From Streptomyces sp. NRRL F-4489 (GTDB lineage: Bacteria; Actinomycetota; Actinomycetes; Streptomycetales; Streptomycetaceae), in assembly GCF_001509485.1 (NCBI RefSeq), contig NZ_LLZI01000014.1, positions 1 to 24,410 of the forward strand: a stretch of 24,410 nt of DNA. Direction: 5' to 3'. The notes under the pieces are model-generated. The model did not search any database. It worked only from the letters and a program-made list of their open reading frames with translations, and was not told the DNA's origin. Of the stretch, positions 7,617-14,260 are shown in pieces. A program made the translations under genes and the position numbers. Every line of letters starts with the position of its first letter. Position 1 is the first letter of the stretch.

Positions 7617-7847
7617 TCACCACGGGGCGGGGTCGTCGGCTGTGATCGCGTGGATGACCGCCCGCAGATTGATCCGTACGAGGTCCACATCGGCGACCGA
7701 CAGCACCAGGTCACCGGTCAGGACGACACCGCCGTTCAGCAGGCGGTCCAGGAGGTCGATGAGGGCGACCTGGCGGCCCGCGAGCGCCTCCTCACCGGAG
7801 AGGTCGGTGAGGGCGGAGGCGGGTGGGTTGGGGAGTGGCGCGGCCAT
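7617..7847 (-). CDS. gvpS: GvpA-family minor gas vesicle protein GvpS
   Basis: 76 aa from ATG 7845-7847, which overlaps the gvpL stop by one base (TGATG). It has the short GvpA fold: VALIDLLDRLLNGGVVLTGD, then LVLSVADVDLVRINLRAVIH, in the order alpha-beta-beta-alpha. In Streptomyces clusters this position between gvpL and gvpK is called gvpS; in other nomenclatures the paralogues are GvpJ, GvpM or GvpS. It is probably a minor shell or tip component rather than the main rib protein. The short N-terminal extension is Pro/Ala rich. Confidence 0.9.
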   Translation of the reverse strand: MAAPLPNPPASALTDLSGEEALAGRQVALIDLLDRLLNGGVVLTGDLVLSVADVDLVRINLRAVIHAITADDPAPW

Positions 7848-8728
7848 CACGGCTCCCCGGCCCCTGCGGTGGCCTCCGCCCCGGCCTCCGAGGGCGCGGT
7901 GGCGAAGGAGTACGGGGCCCAGGGCCCGGTGACCTCGACCCGTACCCCCGGGAGCCCCTCGGCCGCGCCCGCCACTGCCTGGCGGAACTCCGCCACGTTC
8001 CGGACGGGGACCAGATACGCGTCGTTGGCGATGTTCTCGCCGGTGGCCGCGGCCAGTTCGCCCTGCTGGAGCCGGTGCGCGACCCTGGCGCGGACGATAC
8101 CGGCCACCCGGTCCCGGATGCCCGCCGCGACGGCCCCGGCGGCGCGGTACGCGTCCTGGTGCCGGCGCCGCTGCTCCCGGCGCTGCCGCAGATAGGCGCG
8201 GCCGGGGCTGAGCGAACGCGGAGGATCGGAAGGCTCCGGACCGGTGGGGCGGGAGGCGCCGGCCGGCGCCTGCGGATCGGCGTACACCTTCACGCCCAGC
8301 TCGACCTGGCCTTCGATCCGCCCGAGCCCCTCCGCGAACGCCCCACCGCGTTCGTCGAGCATCGACCGGACCCGGGCGTCGTCCAGGTAGACGGTGGCCA
8401 GCCGCAGGGGCAGGACCGTCGTCCGGGCGTACGCGGTATCGACCACGGCATGGTGCGTACGAGCCAGGGCCGCCAGCTCGGTGAGGTCTTCCAACCGCGC
8501 CCTGATGCCCTCCTCGCCGTACGCCTCGGCCGGCACCGATGAGACCAGCGCCGCCAGCGCTCCGGACGCGACGGTGCGCAGCGGGCCGTCCGCCAGGCCC
8601 ACCAGCCCCTCGGCGGCCGCGTCGAGCGCGGGGCCCACCCGGCCGACCGCGTAGACGTACGACAGGGTGTCGGTGTCTGGGGCGACGGCCATGTCCGGGG
8701 TGGTGGCGGTGTGGGTGTCGGTGGTCAC
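7847..8728 (-). CDS. gvpL: Gas vesicle protein GvpL (GvpL/GvpF family)
   Basis: 293 aa from a GTG at 8726-8728 with GAGGAGG upstream inside gvpJ; the start and the gvpJ stop share GTGA. The N-terminal domain starts with LSYVYAVGRVGPAL and continues with VASGALAALVSSVPAEAYGE. The typical GvpF/L strand is TTVLPLRLATVYLDDARVRS, followed by GQVELGVKVYAD. A basic helical region (~180-225, YLRQRREQRRRHQDAYRAAG) precedes the C-terminal domain with NDAYLVPVRNVAEFRQAVAG and VEVTGPWAPYSFA. GvpF and GvpL bind GvpA and seed vesicle assembly in halophilic archaea and cyanobacteria. This copy is longer than the GvpF encoded upstream at 10745. Confidence 0.93.
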   Translation of the reverse strand: MTTDTHTATTPDMAVAPDTDTLSYVYAVGRVGPALDAAAEGLVGLADGPLRTVASGALAALVSSVPAEAYGEEGIRARLEDLTELAALARTHHAVVDTAYARTTVLPLRLATVYLDDARVRSMLDERGGAFAEGLGRIEGQVELGVKVYADPQAPAGASRPTGPEPSDPPRSLSPGRAYLRQRREQRRRHQDAYRAAGAVAAGIRDRVAGIVRARVAHRLQQGELAAATGENIANDAYLVPVRNVAEFRQAVAGAAEGLPGVRVEVTGPWAPYSFATAPSEAGAEATAGAGEP

Positions 8729-9144
8729 CGTTCCTCCTCGTGTGCGGTGCTCGCGGCGTCCTGCGGTTGGGGCACGGCGGCCCGCAGCTCCGCCAGTTCG
8801 GCGCGCAACCGGTCGTTCTCCAGGGCCAGTTGGCGGTCCGGGCTCGTGGTGGCGGGCGTGTCGGCGACCTGATGGGGCGGGCGGGCGCGGGAGGAGAGCG
8901 AGGGATCGTGTTCCCACCAGTCGATCCCCATCTCCTTGGCCTTGTCGACGGACGCGACCAGCAACCGCAGCTTGATGGTGAGCAGTTCGATGTCGAGGAG
9001 GTTGATCTGGATGTCGCCGGCGATGACCACACCCCGGTCGAGGACGCGTTCCAGGATGTCGGCCAGGTTGGCGGAGGAACCCTGCCCGCCGTACGGGGAC
9101 GCCGGGGTGCCCGGCCCCATCCGGCCGGCCAGTGAATCGGACAC
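8725..9144 (-). CDS. gvpJ: GvpA-family protein GvpJ with coiled-coil tail
   Basis: 139 aa from GTG 9142-9144. Residues ~26-75 are a GvpA-type core: SANLADILERVLDRGVVIAG, then DIQINLLDIELLTIKLRLLV and ASVDKAKEMGIDWW, close to GvpJ. A C-terminal extension (~85-139) contains a leucine-heptad stretch, RQLALENDRLRAELAELRAA, that predicts a short coiled coil. That tail is absent from the minimal GvpA fold and could mediate binding to another Gvp. The ribosome site is weak (AAGG about 8 bases upstream), and the 65-base gap after gvpZ may carry a secondary signal. Its stop overlaps the gvpL start. Confidence 0.92.
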   Translation of the reverse strand: MSDSLAGRMGPGTPASPYGGQGSSANLADILERVLDRGVVIAGDIQINLLDIELLTIKLRLLVASVDKAKEMGIDWWEHDPSLSSRARPPHQVADTPATTSPDRQLALENDRLRAELAELRAAVPQPQDAASTAHEEER

Positions 9145-9209
9145 GTGATCAGCCTTGTCTGTGCGGGGAAGAGAGGACGGCACGGAGTGGCACGGGCTGG
9201 CGGCCGGGG

Positions 9210-9992
9210 TCAGCGCTCGTCGTCGGCGACGACCTCGCCGTCCTGGATCTCGCCTCGCCAGCCGTCGGTGGCCTCGCCGCGCAGCATGAGGAACGCGCGG
9301 AACTCCTTGAGGTCGAGCCGGGCGCGGCGGCCCTGGGCGCGCCAGATGTTGCCCGTCCGCTCCAACAGGCCCTTGGGGAAGTACTCCAGTACCAGCAGGA
9401 CCCGGGTCAGGTCGTCGGTCAGGCGGTGGAAGGTCACCACGCCGTTGACCGTGCCTTTCGCGCCCTCGGTGGTCCAGGCGACGCGTTCGTCCGGCACCTG
9501 CTCGGTGATGTTCGCCCGCCAGCTGCGGGTTGCCTTGCCGACCTTCACCTGCCAGTCACTGGTGGTGTCACCGGTCTGCTCGACGCTGACCACGCCCTTG
9601 GCGAAGCGGCTGAACTCCTGGAACTGCGTCCACTGGTCGTACGCCTCGCGCACCGGCACGCCCACGTCGATGTCCTCGACGATCGTCACGCTCTTGGACA
9701 CGCCACCGCCGCCTCCCTTGCCGCGCTTGCCGATCATCCCCCTGGCCTTCTCCACGACGGCGTTCTTGACGGTGTCCGCGGCCTGGGAGGTGGCGCCGGA
9801 GAGTCCGCCGCCGGTCCGGCCGGGCTCACCCAGCCTGGCGACACCCCGGCCCAGCCGCTCTCCGAGGCTGGTGACGGTGTGCTCCGCGCGGGCCCGCAGA
9901 TACCGCTGGAACGCTTCCTTCAGCTCCTCGACGGCGGGACTGTTCGCCATCTCGTCCTTCACCTTGCTGAACGTGGTCCCGGACTCAGGCAT
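9210..9992 (-). CDS. gvpZ: SRPBCC/polyketide-cyclase-like gas vesicle cluster protein GvpZ
   Basis: 260 aa from ATG 9990-9992 with GGGAGG about 8 bases upstream; it overlaps the end of gvpY by 8 bases. The N-terminal ~95 residues are helical and charged (KVKDEMANSPAVEELKEAFQ, RYLRARAEHTVTSLGERLGR) and are followed by a Gly-rich linker. Residues ~105-245 are a START/SRPBCC domain of the COG5637 type: IVEDIDVGVPVREAYDQWTQ, FQEFSRFAKGVVSVEQTGDT, and ITEQVPDERVAWTTEGAKGT, then VNGVVTFHRLTDDLTRVLLV and LEYFPKGLLERTGN. SRPBCC folds bind hydrophobic ligands, but none is known here. The name gvpZ rests on position in the Streptomyces gvpOAFGYZJLSK order. Its role in vesicles is unknown. Confidence 0.88.
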   Translation of the reverse strand: MPESGTTFSKVKDEMANSPAVEELKEAFQRYLRARAEHTVTSLGERLGRGVARLGEPGRTGGGLSGATSQAADTVKNAVVEKARGMIGKRGKGGGGGVSKSVTIVEDIDVGVPVREAYDQWTQFQEFSRFAKGVVSVEQTGDTTSDWQVKVGKATRSWRANITEQVPDERVAWTTEGAKGTVNGVVTFHRLTDDLTRVLLVLEYFPKGLLERTGNIWRAQGRRARLDLKEFRAFLMLRGEATDGWRGEIQDGEVVADDER

Positions 9993-10440
9993 CGCTGCCT
10001 CCCCGGCCGCCGGAGCCCTTGCGGGAAGCGGTCTTCCGGGCGCCGGAGGCGGCCTTACGCGTGCCGGAAGCCGCCTTCCCGGCAGTGCGCTTGGCGGGCT
10101 TGGCGGGCTTGGCGGCGTGCCTGGACGACGACTCCGCCGCCTCCCCACCGCCGAGTTCCTTGGTCCGTTCCTGCAGCGAGTCGGCGAGGCCGGACATGCG
10201 GCGGGTGAGGGCGGTGGTCGCGGCGGACTTGGTGGCGTCCACCAGTTCCCGGCGGACCTGGTCGTTGAGCTGCCCGAAGAGGGGCGAGTCGGCGACCAGC
10301 TGCTTCCACTGCTTCGGATCCGGGCTCAGCCGCTTGCCGGCCAGGTACATGCCCAGGCCGAGGGCCAGTTTGGCCTTTTTCGTGCGTCCCAGGACGTAGC
10401 CCCCGGCCAGGGCCACGCCTATCTTGGCGCCAGTCATCAT
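9985..10440 (-). CDS. gvpY: GvpY-like protein with histone-H1-like basic tail
   Basis: 151 aa; a tandem ATG-ATG start at 10435-10440 with GAGG about 10 bases upstream. The N-terminus has a weakly hydrophobic Gly-rich stretch (KIGVALAGGYVLGRTKKAKL, then ALGLGMYLAGKRL). A helical middle follows (PLFGQLNDQVRRELVDATKS), and then a Lys/Ala/Ser/Arg-rich tail from ~residue 105 (KPAKPAKRTAGKAASGTRKA) resembling the tails of eukaryotic-like histone H1 proteins in actinobacteria. The basic tail could bind nucleic acid or the acidic tails of other Gvp proteins; both are inference. It lies between gvpG and gvpZ, where gvpY is placed in Streptomyces clusters. Confidence 0.85.
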   Translation of the reverse strand: MMTGAKIGVALAGGYVLGRTKKAKLALGLGMYLAGKRLSPDPKQWKQLVADSPLFGQLNDQVRRELVDATKSAATTALTRRMSGLADSLQERTKELGGGEAAESSSRHAAKPAKPAKRTAGKAASGTRKAASGARKTASRKGSGGRGGSDA

Positions 10441-10479
10441 CCTGCGTACACCTCGTTCGTCATCGCGGTCCTCGGAAGT

Positions 10480-10740
10480 TCAGGGGTCGTTGGTGCGGAG
10501 TCGCCGTTGGCGGACCTCCAGCCAGGCAAGGCGGTCCAGCAGTTCGTCCTCGCGCCGGTCGAATTCCTCGTCCGTGATACGGCCGTCCACCAACTGCCGT
10601 TCCAGATCGGCCAGTTGCCGCCGTACCGGCTCCGGGTCGCAGCACTCGCGCTCGGCGGTGAGGAGTACCTGGTCGAGTACCCAGGCGGTGCCGCGCACCG
10701 GGGCCAGCGGCAGGGTCAGGAGATGGGTGATCAGACCCAT
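10480..10740 (-). CDS. gvpG: Gas vesicle protein GvpG
   Basis: 86 aa starting 4 bases after the gvpF stop. It shows the whole GvpG pattern: an N-terminal amphipathic MGLITHLLTLPLAPVRGTAW, then VLDQVLLTAERE, then a charged helical hairpin ending in a bilobed acidic motif (RRQLADLERQLVDGRITDEE, FDRREDELLDRLAWLEVRQR). GvpG is a small conserved accessory protein required for vesicle formation in other systems. The gap to gvpY is 39 bases, so both probably belong to one transcript. Confidence 0.95.
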   Translation of the reverse strand: MGLITHLLTLPLAPVRGTAWVLDQVLLTAERECCDPEPVRRQLADLERQLVDGRITDEEFDRREDELLDRLAWLEVRQRRLRTNDP

Positions 10741-10744
10741 GGGT

Positions 10745-11458
10745 TCAGACGAAGCTGTACGGCGGCAGGGGGCCGTGCAGGGTGAACGTGTAGGCGTCGC
10801 CGCGCCGTTCGGCCTCCTGGTGCACGGCCTCGGAGAAGGCGGCGGTCCGTTCCCGGGGGACCAGGAACGACACGTTCAGGAAGTGGCTGCCGGTCGGCTC
10901 GGACACGGCGCTGCGTTCCGCCGCCGGGGACAGTCGTTCGACCAGTTCGGAGCCGGTGCGCTCCTGCCGTGCCTGGACCTCGCGGGCGACCAGTTCGCCG
11001 AGCGCCATCTTGTCCTGGTGGGTCGCGGACTCCTGGCGGGTGCGGGCGTTGAGGCGCCGGACCTCGTCGGAATCCGTCATGATCTCCCGCAGCAGATCGT
11101 CCTCCTCGCGCGCCACCTTGAGGTTGAACTCCAGGCGGCCGCCGACCTCCGCCAGGCGCTCCGCGTACGCGTCGTGCTGCTCCGCCAGTACGGCCGCGAC
11201 CTGCTCGTCGTCGTCGCCCACGAGCCCGAACCGCATCGGCAGTACGGCACCGTCGGACATCAGCCGGCTCTGTACGCCCTGGTGGGCGAGGAGGTCCCGG
11301 CGCTTGGCCCGCAGGGACCCCGGCGCGTCGCTGACCACCGCGGCCAGGTCCCTGGCGCGTACGGTGCGCAGCCGTGTCGCGGGTTCGCCGATGCCCCGGA
11401 CGCCGTCGAGGCGCAGCGGGTGGTCGGCGGCGGTGATGGCGTAGACGTAGGTCCCCAT
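10745..11458 (-). CDS. gvpF: Gas vesicle protein GvpF (GvpL/GvpF family)
   Basis: 237 aa from ATG 11456-11458, chosen because AGGAG sits 5 bases upstream. An in-frame GTG at 11462-11464 is an alternative but abuts the ribosome site. Motifs: GTYVYAITAADHPLRLDGVR at the N-terminus; VVSDAPGSLRAKRRDLLAHQ; the family strand SDGAVLPMRFGLVGDDDEQV; EFNLKVAREEDDLLREIM, and a C-terminal GSHFLNVSFLVPRERTAAFS ending in LHGPLPPYSFV. The PPYSF ending is characteristic of GvpF/L. It follows gvpA by two bases and should be translationally coupled to it. Confidence 0.95.
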   Translation of the reverse strand: MGTYVYAITAADHPLRLDGVRGIGEPATRLRTVRARDLAAVVSDAPGSLRAKRRDLLAHQGVQSRLMSDGAVLPMRFGLVGDDDEQVAAVLAEQHDAYAERLAEVGGRLEFNLKVAREEDDLLREIMTDSDEVRRLNARTRQESATHQDKMALGELVAREVQARQERTGSELVERLSPAAERSAVSEPTGSHFLNVSFLVPRERTAAFSEAVHQEAERRGDAYTFTLHGPLPPYSFV

Positions 11459-11460
11459 GG

Positions 11461-11904
11461 TCACTCCTCCCGGCGGCGGGCCGTACGGCGGCTGCCGGAA
11501 CCGGACGAAGAGCCGCGCGCCGGGCGCTCTTCCTCCTCCCCGGCGTCCTCGCTCCCCTTCTTCAGCGAGTCGGTGAACGCCTCGACCGCGCCGGTCAGCG
11601 CGCCCTTCGACTTGCCCTTGGCGCCGCTCTCGGTGGCCTCACCGACCAGATCGGTGAGCTGACTGGGCTGCTTGCGCCCCGATTCCAGGTCCAGGCGGTT
11701 GCACGCCTCGGCGAACCGCAGATAGGTGTCCACGCTCGCCACGACGACCCGCACATCGACCTTCAGGATCTCGATGCCGACGAGCGAGACCCGGACGAAG
11801 GCGTCGATGACCAGTCCCCGGTCGAGGATGAGTTCCAGGACGTCGTAGAGGTTTCCCGAGCCGGTGCCGCTGCTCGGTGCGTTGGATTGCTGAACGACAG
11901 ACAT
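11461..11904 (-). CDS. gvpA: Gas vesicle structural protein GvpA with extended charged tail
   Basis: 147 aa from ATG 11902-11904 with AAGGA 7 bases upstream. The shell-forming core is residues ~18-68: NLYDVLELILDRGLVIDAFV, then RVSLVGIEILKVDVRVVVAS, then VDTYLRFAEACNRL, in the alpha-beta-beta-alpha order of GvpA ribs. About 78 further residues follow. They are rich in Lys, Gly, Glu, Ser and Arg and end RRTARRREE, whereas the compact GvpA proteins of cyanobacteria and haloarchaea stop soon after the core. Such tails are common in Streptomyces GvpA and may face the cytoplasm (inference). No second long GvpA is present, so this is the likely main rib protein. Confidence 0.93.
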   Translation of the reverse strand: MSVVQQSNAPSSGTGSGNLYDVLELILDRGLVIDAFVRVSLVGIEILKVDVRVVVASVDTYLRFAEACNRLDLESGRKQPSQLTDLVGEATESGAKGKSKGALTGAVEAFTDSLKKGSEDAGEEEERPARGSSSGSGSRRTARRREE

Positions 11905-11969
11905 GGGCTTTCCTTCCGGTTGTCCGGGCGGAGGCATGGTCCGTGCGGGGGGGGCGCGTCCGGGGGCGC

Positions 11970-12275
11970 TCACCGGTCGAGCTGGCCCCTCGCGTAGCGG
12001 CGCAGCCGCTCGTAGCCGAGCAGTTCGCCCTGCGCGTCGAGCTGGACGCGGTACGAGGCCATCACGCTCGTGGTCTCGGGGACCCGTTCGATCTCGACGA
12101 TCTCCACATCGGCCGACCAGCCCTCGTCCGTGGGCTTGAGCGCGGACACCGCGCCGGGCGCGCATCCGAGCAGCTCGGCGAGTTGCCCGGCCGCGCGGCG
12201 CAGGGCCGCGGGGGCGCCGATGCGGTGGGGCTGTCCCTGGCCTTCGGTGCTGTCATTTCTCCCGGTGGTCGCCAT
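11970..12275 (-). CDS. gvpO: Gas vesicle protein GvpO
   Basis: 101 aa from ATG 12273-12275; the ribosome site is weak (GGACGGGA). The GvpO domain is evident: LRRAAGQLAELLGCAPGAVS, then ALKPTDEGWSADVEIVEIER and VPETTSVMASYRVQLDAQGE, then LLGYERLRRYARGQLDR. GvpO proteins are required for vesicle formation in halobacteria and head the Streptomyces gvp clusters. This is the first gene of the operon, so the promoter should lie in the 12276-12513 intergenic region shared with the divergent acetyltransferase gene. Longer upstream readings are Arg/Cys-rich and unlikely to be coding. Confidence 0.92.
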   Translation of the reverse strand: MATTGRNDSTEGQGQPHRIGAPAALRRAAGQLAELLGCAPGAVSALKPTDEGWSADVEIVEIERVPETTSVMASYRVQLDAQGELLGYERLRRYARGQLDR

Positions 12276-12324
12276 GATCCCGTCCGTTGGGTGTGGTTGG
12301 GCATCGTTGGATGTGCGCGTGACG

Positions 12325-12357
12325 CCGGTGCGCCGATACGCCGGTACGCCGTACCGG
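12325..12357. promoter_or_regulatory. Octamer repeats and palindrome upstream of gvpO (candidate operator)
   Basis: Four adjacent 8-mers read ccggtgcg, ccgatacg, ccggtacg and ccgtaccg. The last two lie within a perfect 7-bp-arm palindrome, ccggtac-gcc-gtaccgg (12341-12357). It is about 65-80 bases upstream of the gvpO start and about 160 bases from the divergent GNAT gene. A repressor or activator site for the gvp operon is plausible; no cognate regulator is identified. Confidence 0.45.
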
Positions 12358-12513
12358 TCGCGACTGTCTCCGGCTGTCTGCGGCCGGCCGTTTCCGCTTC
12401 TGCCGACAGGACACCGCGTGCCCCGAGAGTTCGCACACATGCATGAGGCGCCGCTCGCTTCACCTCGGCCCGGAGCCCCGCAGCCCCGGAGAAGACACCG
12501 GATACTGGTGGGC

Positions 12514-12987
12514 ATGGAACTGCGCGGGGAGAAGGTCGTGTTGCGGCCGGTGGCGGCCGGCGAGCGGGAGATCCTGGACCGGATCGTGCGGGAGCCCGAG
12601 GTCGCGGCCTGGTGGTCGGTCCCGGAGGACTACGAGGGCATGCTCGCCGTCGTGCACGGGAACGAGGTCATCGGGGCGGTGCAGTTCTCCGAGGAGAACG
12701 ACCCGGAGTTCCGCCATGCCGGGATCGACATCTTCCTGACGGCGCGGCGGCACGGACAGGGACTGGGGCCGGACGCGGTGCGCACGCTCGCCCGCTGGCT
12801 GGTGCGGGAGCGCGGCCACCACCGGCTGACGATCGATCCCGCCGCGGCCAACACCGCGGCGATCCGCAGCTACCGCAAGGTCGGCTTCAAGCCGGTGGGA
12901 ATCATGCGCGCGTACTGGCGCGACCACGGGACAGGCCGGTGGGAGGACGGCCTGCTCATGGATCTGCTGGCGGACGAACTGACCTGA
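12514..12987 (+). CDS. GNAT N-acetyltransferase, AAC(6')-like
   Basis: 157 aa from ATG 12514; an in-frame GTG at 12508 is an alternative, and the upstream GGAGAAG site is distant. GNAT features in order: MELRGEKVVLRPVAAGEREI (beta1-alpha1), EVIGAVQFSEE (beta4), the acetyl-CoA pyrophosphate loop ARRHGQGLGPDAVRTLARWL (Q/RxxGxG/A), and ANTAAIRSYRKVGFKPVGIM before a C-terminal GRWEDGLLMDLL. The ending resembles aminoglycoside 6'-N-acetyltransferases and related Streptomyces acetyltransferases, so antibiotic modification is possible. Substrate specificity cannot be read from the sequence. It is transcribed away from the gvp operon. Confidence 0.85.
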   Translation: MELRGEKVVLRPVAAGEREILDRIVREPEVAAWWSVPEDYEGMLAVVHGNEVIGAVQFSEENDPEFRHAGIDIFLTARRHGQGLGPDAVRTLARWLVRERGHHRLTIDPAAANTAAIRSYRKVGFKPVGIMRAYWRDHGTGRWEDGLLMDLLADELT

Positions 12988-13044
12988 CCATCGGCCCCAG
13001 TCATACGGCCATCCGGCCATCCCGGCCAGCGACGTCGCACGGCG

Positions 13045-13085
13045 GAGGCCCGGTCGGCGCCATGGGTGGCGCGGAGCCGGGCCTC
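13045..13085. terminator. Bidirectional hairpin between convergent genes
   Basis: Perfect 9-bp arms gaggcccgg (13045-13053) and ccgggcctc (13077-13085), with further GC pairing inside, lie between the ends of the convergent GNAT (12987) and DUF2795 (13105) genes. A 3' TT follows on the plus strand only, so this is a factor-assisted or GC-hairpin type terminator. Confidence 0.6.
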
Positions 13086-13104
13086 TTGCCGAGCGCGGAG
13101 CGGG

Positions 13105-13311
13105 TCAGCTGGACCTGAACACGGCCTTCTGGACTTCGTCGGGGCCGTTGTACTGCTTGTCGTCGATGCCCGAGATCCGCTGTACCGTCTCGCCGTCGGC
13201 CTTGTTGTGCTTGGCGACCGAGACCAGGTCGTCGCGCGACGAGGGGTAGTGCGCGTCCTTGAGCGCCTTCTGGAGCTTGATCGGGTCGCCGCCCTCGCTC
13301 TTCCCAGCCAT
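13105..13311 (-). CDS. DUF2795 domain protein
   Basis: 68 aa from ATG 13309-13311 with AAGGAGG 6 bases upstream. The DUF2795 pattern is seen across the protein: DPIKLQKALKDAHYPSSRDD, then LVSVAKHNKADGETVQRISG, then IDDKQYNGPDEVQKAV. These are small actinobacterial proteins, also found near stress and gas vesicle loci, of unknown molecular function. Soluble, with no membrane segment. The longer in-frame N-terminus (MRRRRPT) is unlikely given the strong internal ribosome site. Confidence 0.85.
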   Translation of the reverse strand: MAGKSEGGDPIKLQKALKDAHYPSSRDDLVSVAKHNKADGETVQRISGIDDKQYNGPDEVQKAVFRSS

Positions 13312-13517
13312 GGTGGGCCTCCTTCGCCTCATCGTGGTGCGGGTGTGGGGTGCTTCGGCACGTCGATGCGCGGAGGTGCGCGGCGTGGCGCGCAGGCTCC
13401 GCCCGTTTGTCCGTCCTGTCCAGTATCACGCCCACCCGGGGAAGTCGCCCGGCGAGGCGGAAGCTGTGCGGCGGGAGCGGCGCCGGCACCGCGCCTACTT
13501 CACCGCTCGCCCACGCC

Positions 13518-14201
13518 TCACCGTCCGCACTCCACCGCGTACTTCGCCGCGTACGTCGCCGCCTTCTCCCGGGCCTCCGGATGGAGCGCGTCGCCGGCGT
13601 CCAGGAGGCGGGGCAGGAGGTCGCGGTGGGTGGTCAGGGCGCGGAAGGCCAGGCCGATGGTGATGTCGTGGCCGGGGCGGTGTTCGACACGGACGGGGTC
13701 GCCGGCGCGGATCTCGCCCGGTTCGAGGACGCGGAAGTAGGCGCCGGGCACGGCGGCCTGGGTGAAGCGTTTGATCCAGCCCGGTTCGCCCAGGCGGCCC
13801 TGGAAGGTGCGGCAGGGGATGCGGGGTGAGGTGACCTCCAGTAGCAGCCGGGGCCCGACGCGCCAGCGTTCGCCGATGCGGGCGCCGGTGACGTCGAGGC
13901 CGGCCGTGGTGAGGTTTTCGCCGAAGATCCCGTTGGGCAGGTCGCGGCCCAGCCGGCGCTGCCAGTCGTCGAGGTCCTCGCGGGCGTACGCGTAAACGGC
14001 CTGGTCGTCGCCGCCGTGCCGGAGGGTGTCGACGATGGCGTCACCGGCCAGGCCGCTGCCGCCGGTGCCCTTGGGGCCGGGCGCGGCCACCGCCACGGGC
14101 CCGGCCACGGGGCGTTTGTCGAGGCCCGTGCCGGCTTCGTGGGTGGCGTAGGCGGCACGGACGGCCTGCCCGATGTTCACGGTCAGTAGCGTGGCTTCCA
14201 T
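13518..14201 (-). CDS. MOSC domain protein (YiiM type)
   Basis: 227 aa from ATG 14199-14201; the ribosome site is weak. The family order is visible: TVNIGQAVRA at the N-terminus, GLAGDAIVDTLRHGGDDQAV (48-69), YAYAREDLDDWQ, FGENLT (93-98), and SPRIPCRTFQGRLGEPGW (125-142) with Cys130. The C-terminus continues with YFRVLEPGEIRAGDPV. The conserved Cys carries persulfide sulfur in related Moco sulfurase C-terminal domains, and YiiM-like proteins detoxify N-hydroxylated compounds using molybdenum cofactor. The function here is inferred from family only. An AT-richer upstream region at 14240-14285 probably contains its promoter and an operator. Confidence 0.9.
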   Translation of the reverse strand: MEATLLTVNIGQAVRAAYATHEAGTGLDKRPVAGPVAVAAPGPKGTGGSGLAGDAIVDTLRHGGDDQAVYAYAREDLDDWQRRLGRDLPNGIFGENLTTAGLDVTGARIGERWRVGPRLLLEVTSPRIPCRTFQGRLGEPGWIKRFTQAAVPGAYFRVLEPGEIRAGDPVRVEHRPGHDITIGLAFRALTTHRDLLPRLLDAGDALHPEAREKAATYAAKYAVECGR

Positions 14202-14245
14202 ACCGGAACGGTAGGGCAGTGCGGGTCGCCCCCACGACCACATTT

Positions 14246-14260
14246 TTAGACGATGTCCAA
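14246..14260. promoter_or_regulatory. Imperfect palindrome upstream of MOSC gene
   Basis: TTAGAC-GAT-GTCCAA is palindromic except for one position per arm and sits about 45 bases before the MOSC start in a patch that is AT-rich for this genome. TGTCCA recurs 17 bases further along (14271-14276). It is a candidate regulator site; it could also be the remnant 3' end of the adjacent broken gene. Confidence 0.4.

Noticed and set aside
7204..12275. Bacterial microcompartment or other shell system
   Set aside because: The shell gene has the GvpA fold and all partners match the gas vesicle set; no BMC-domain protein is present.
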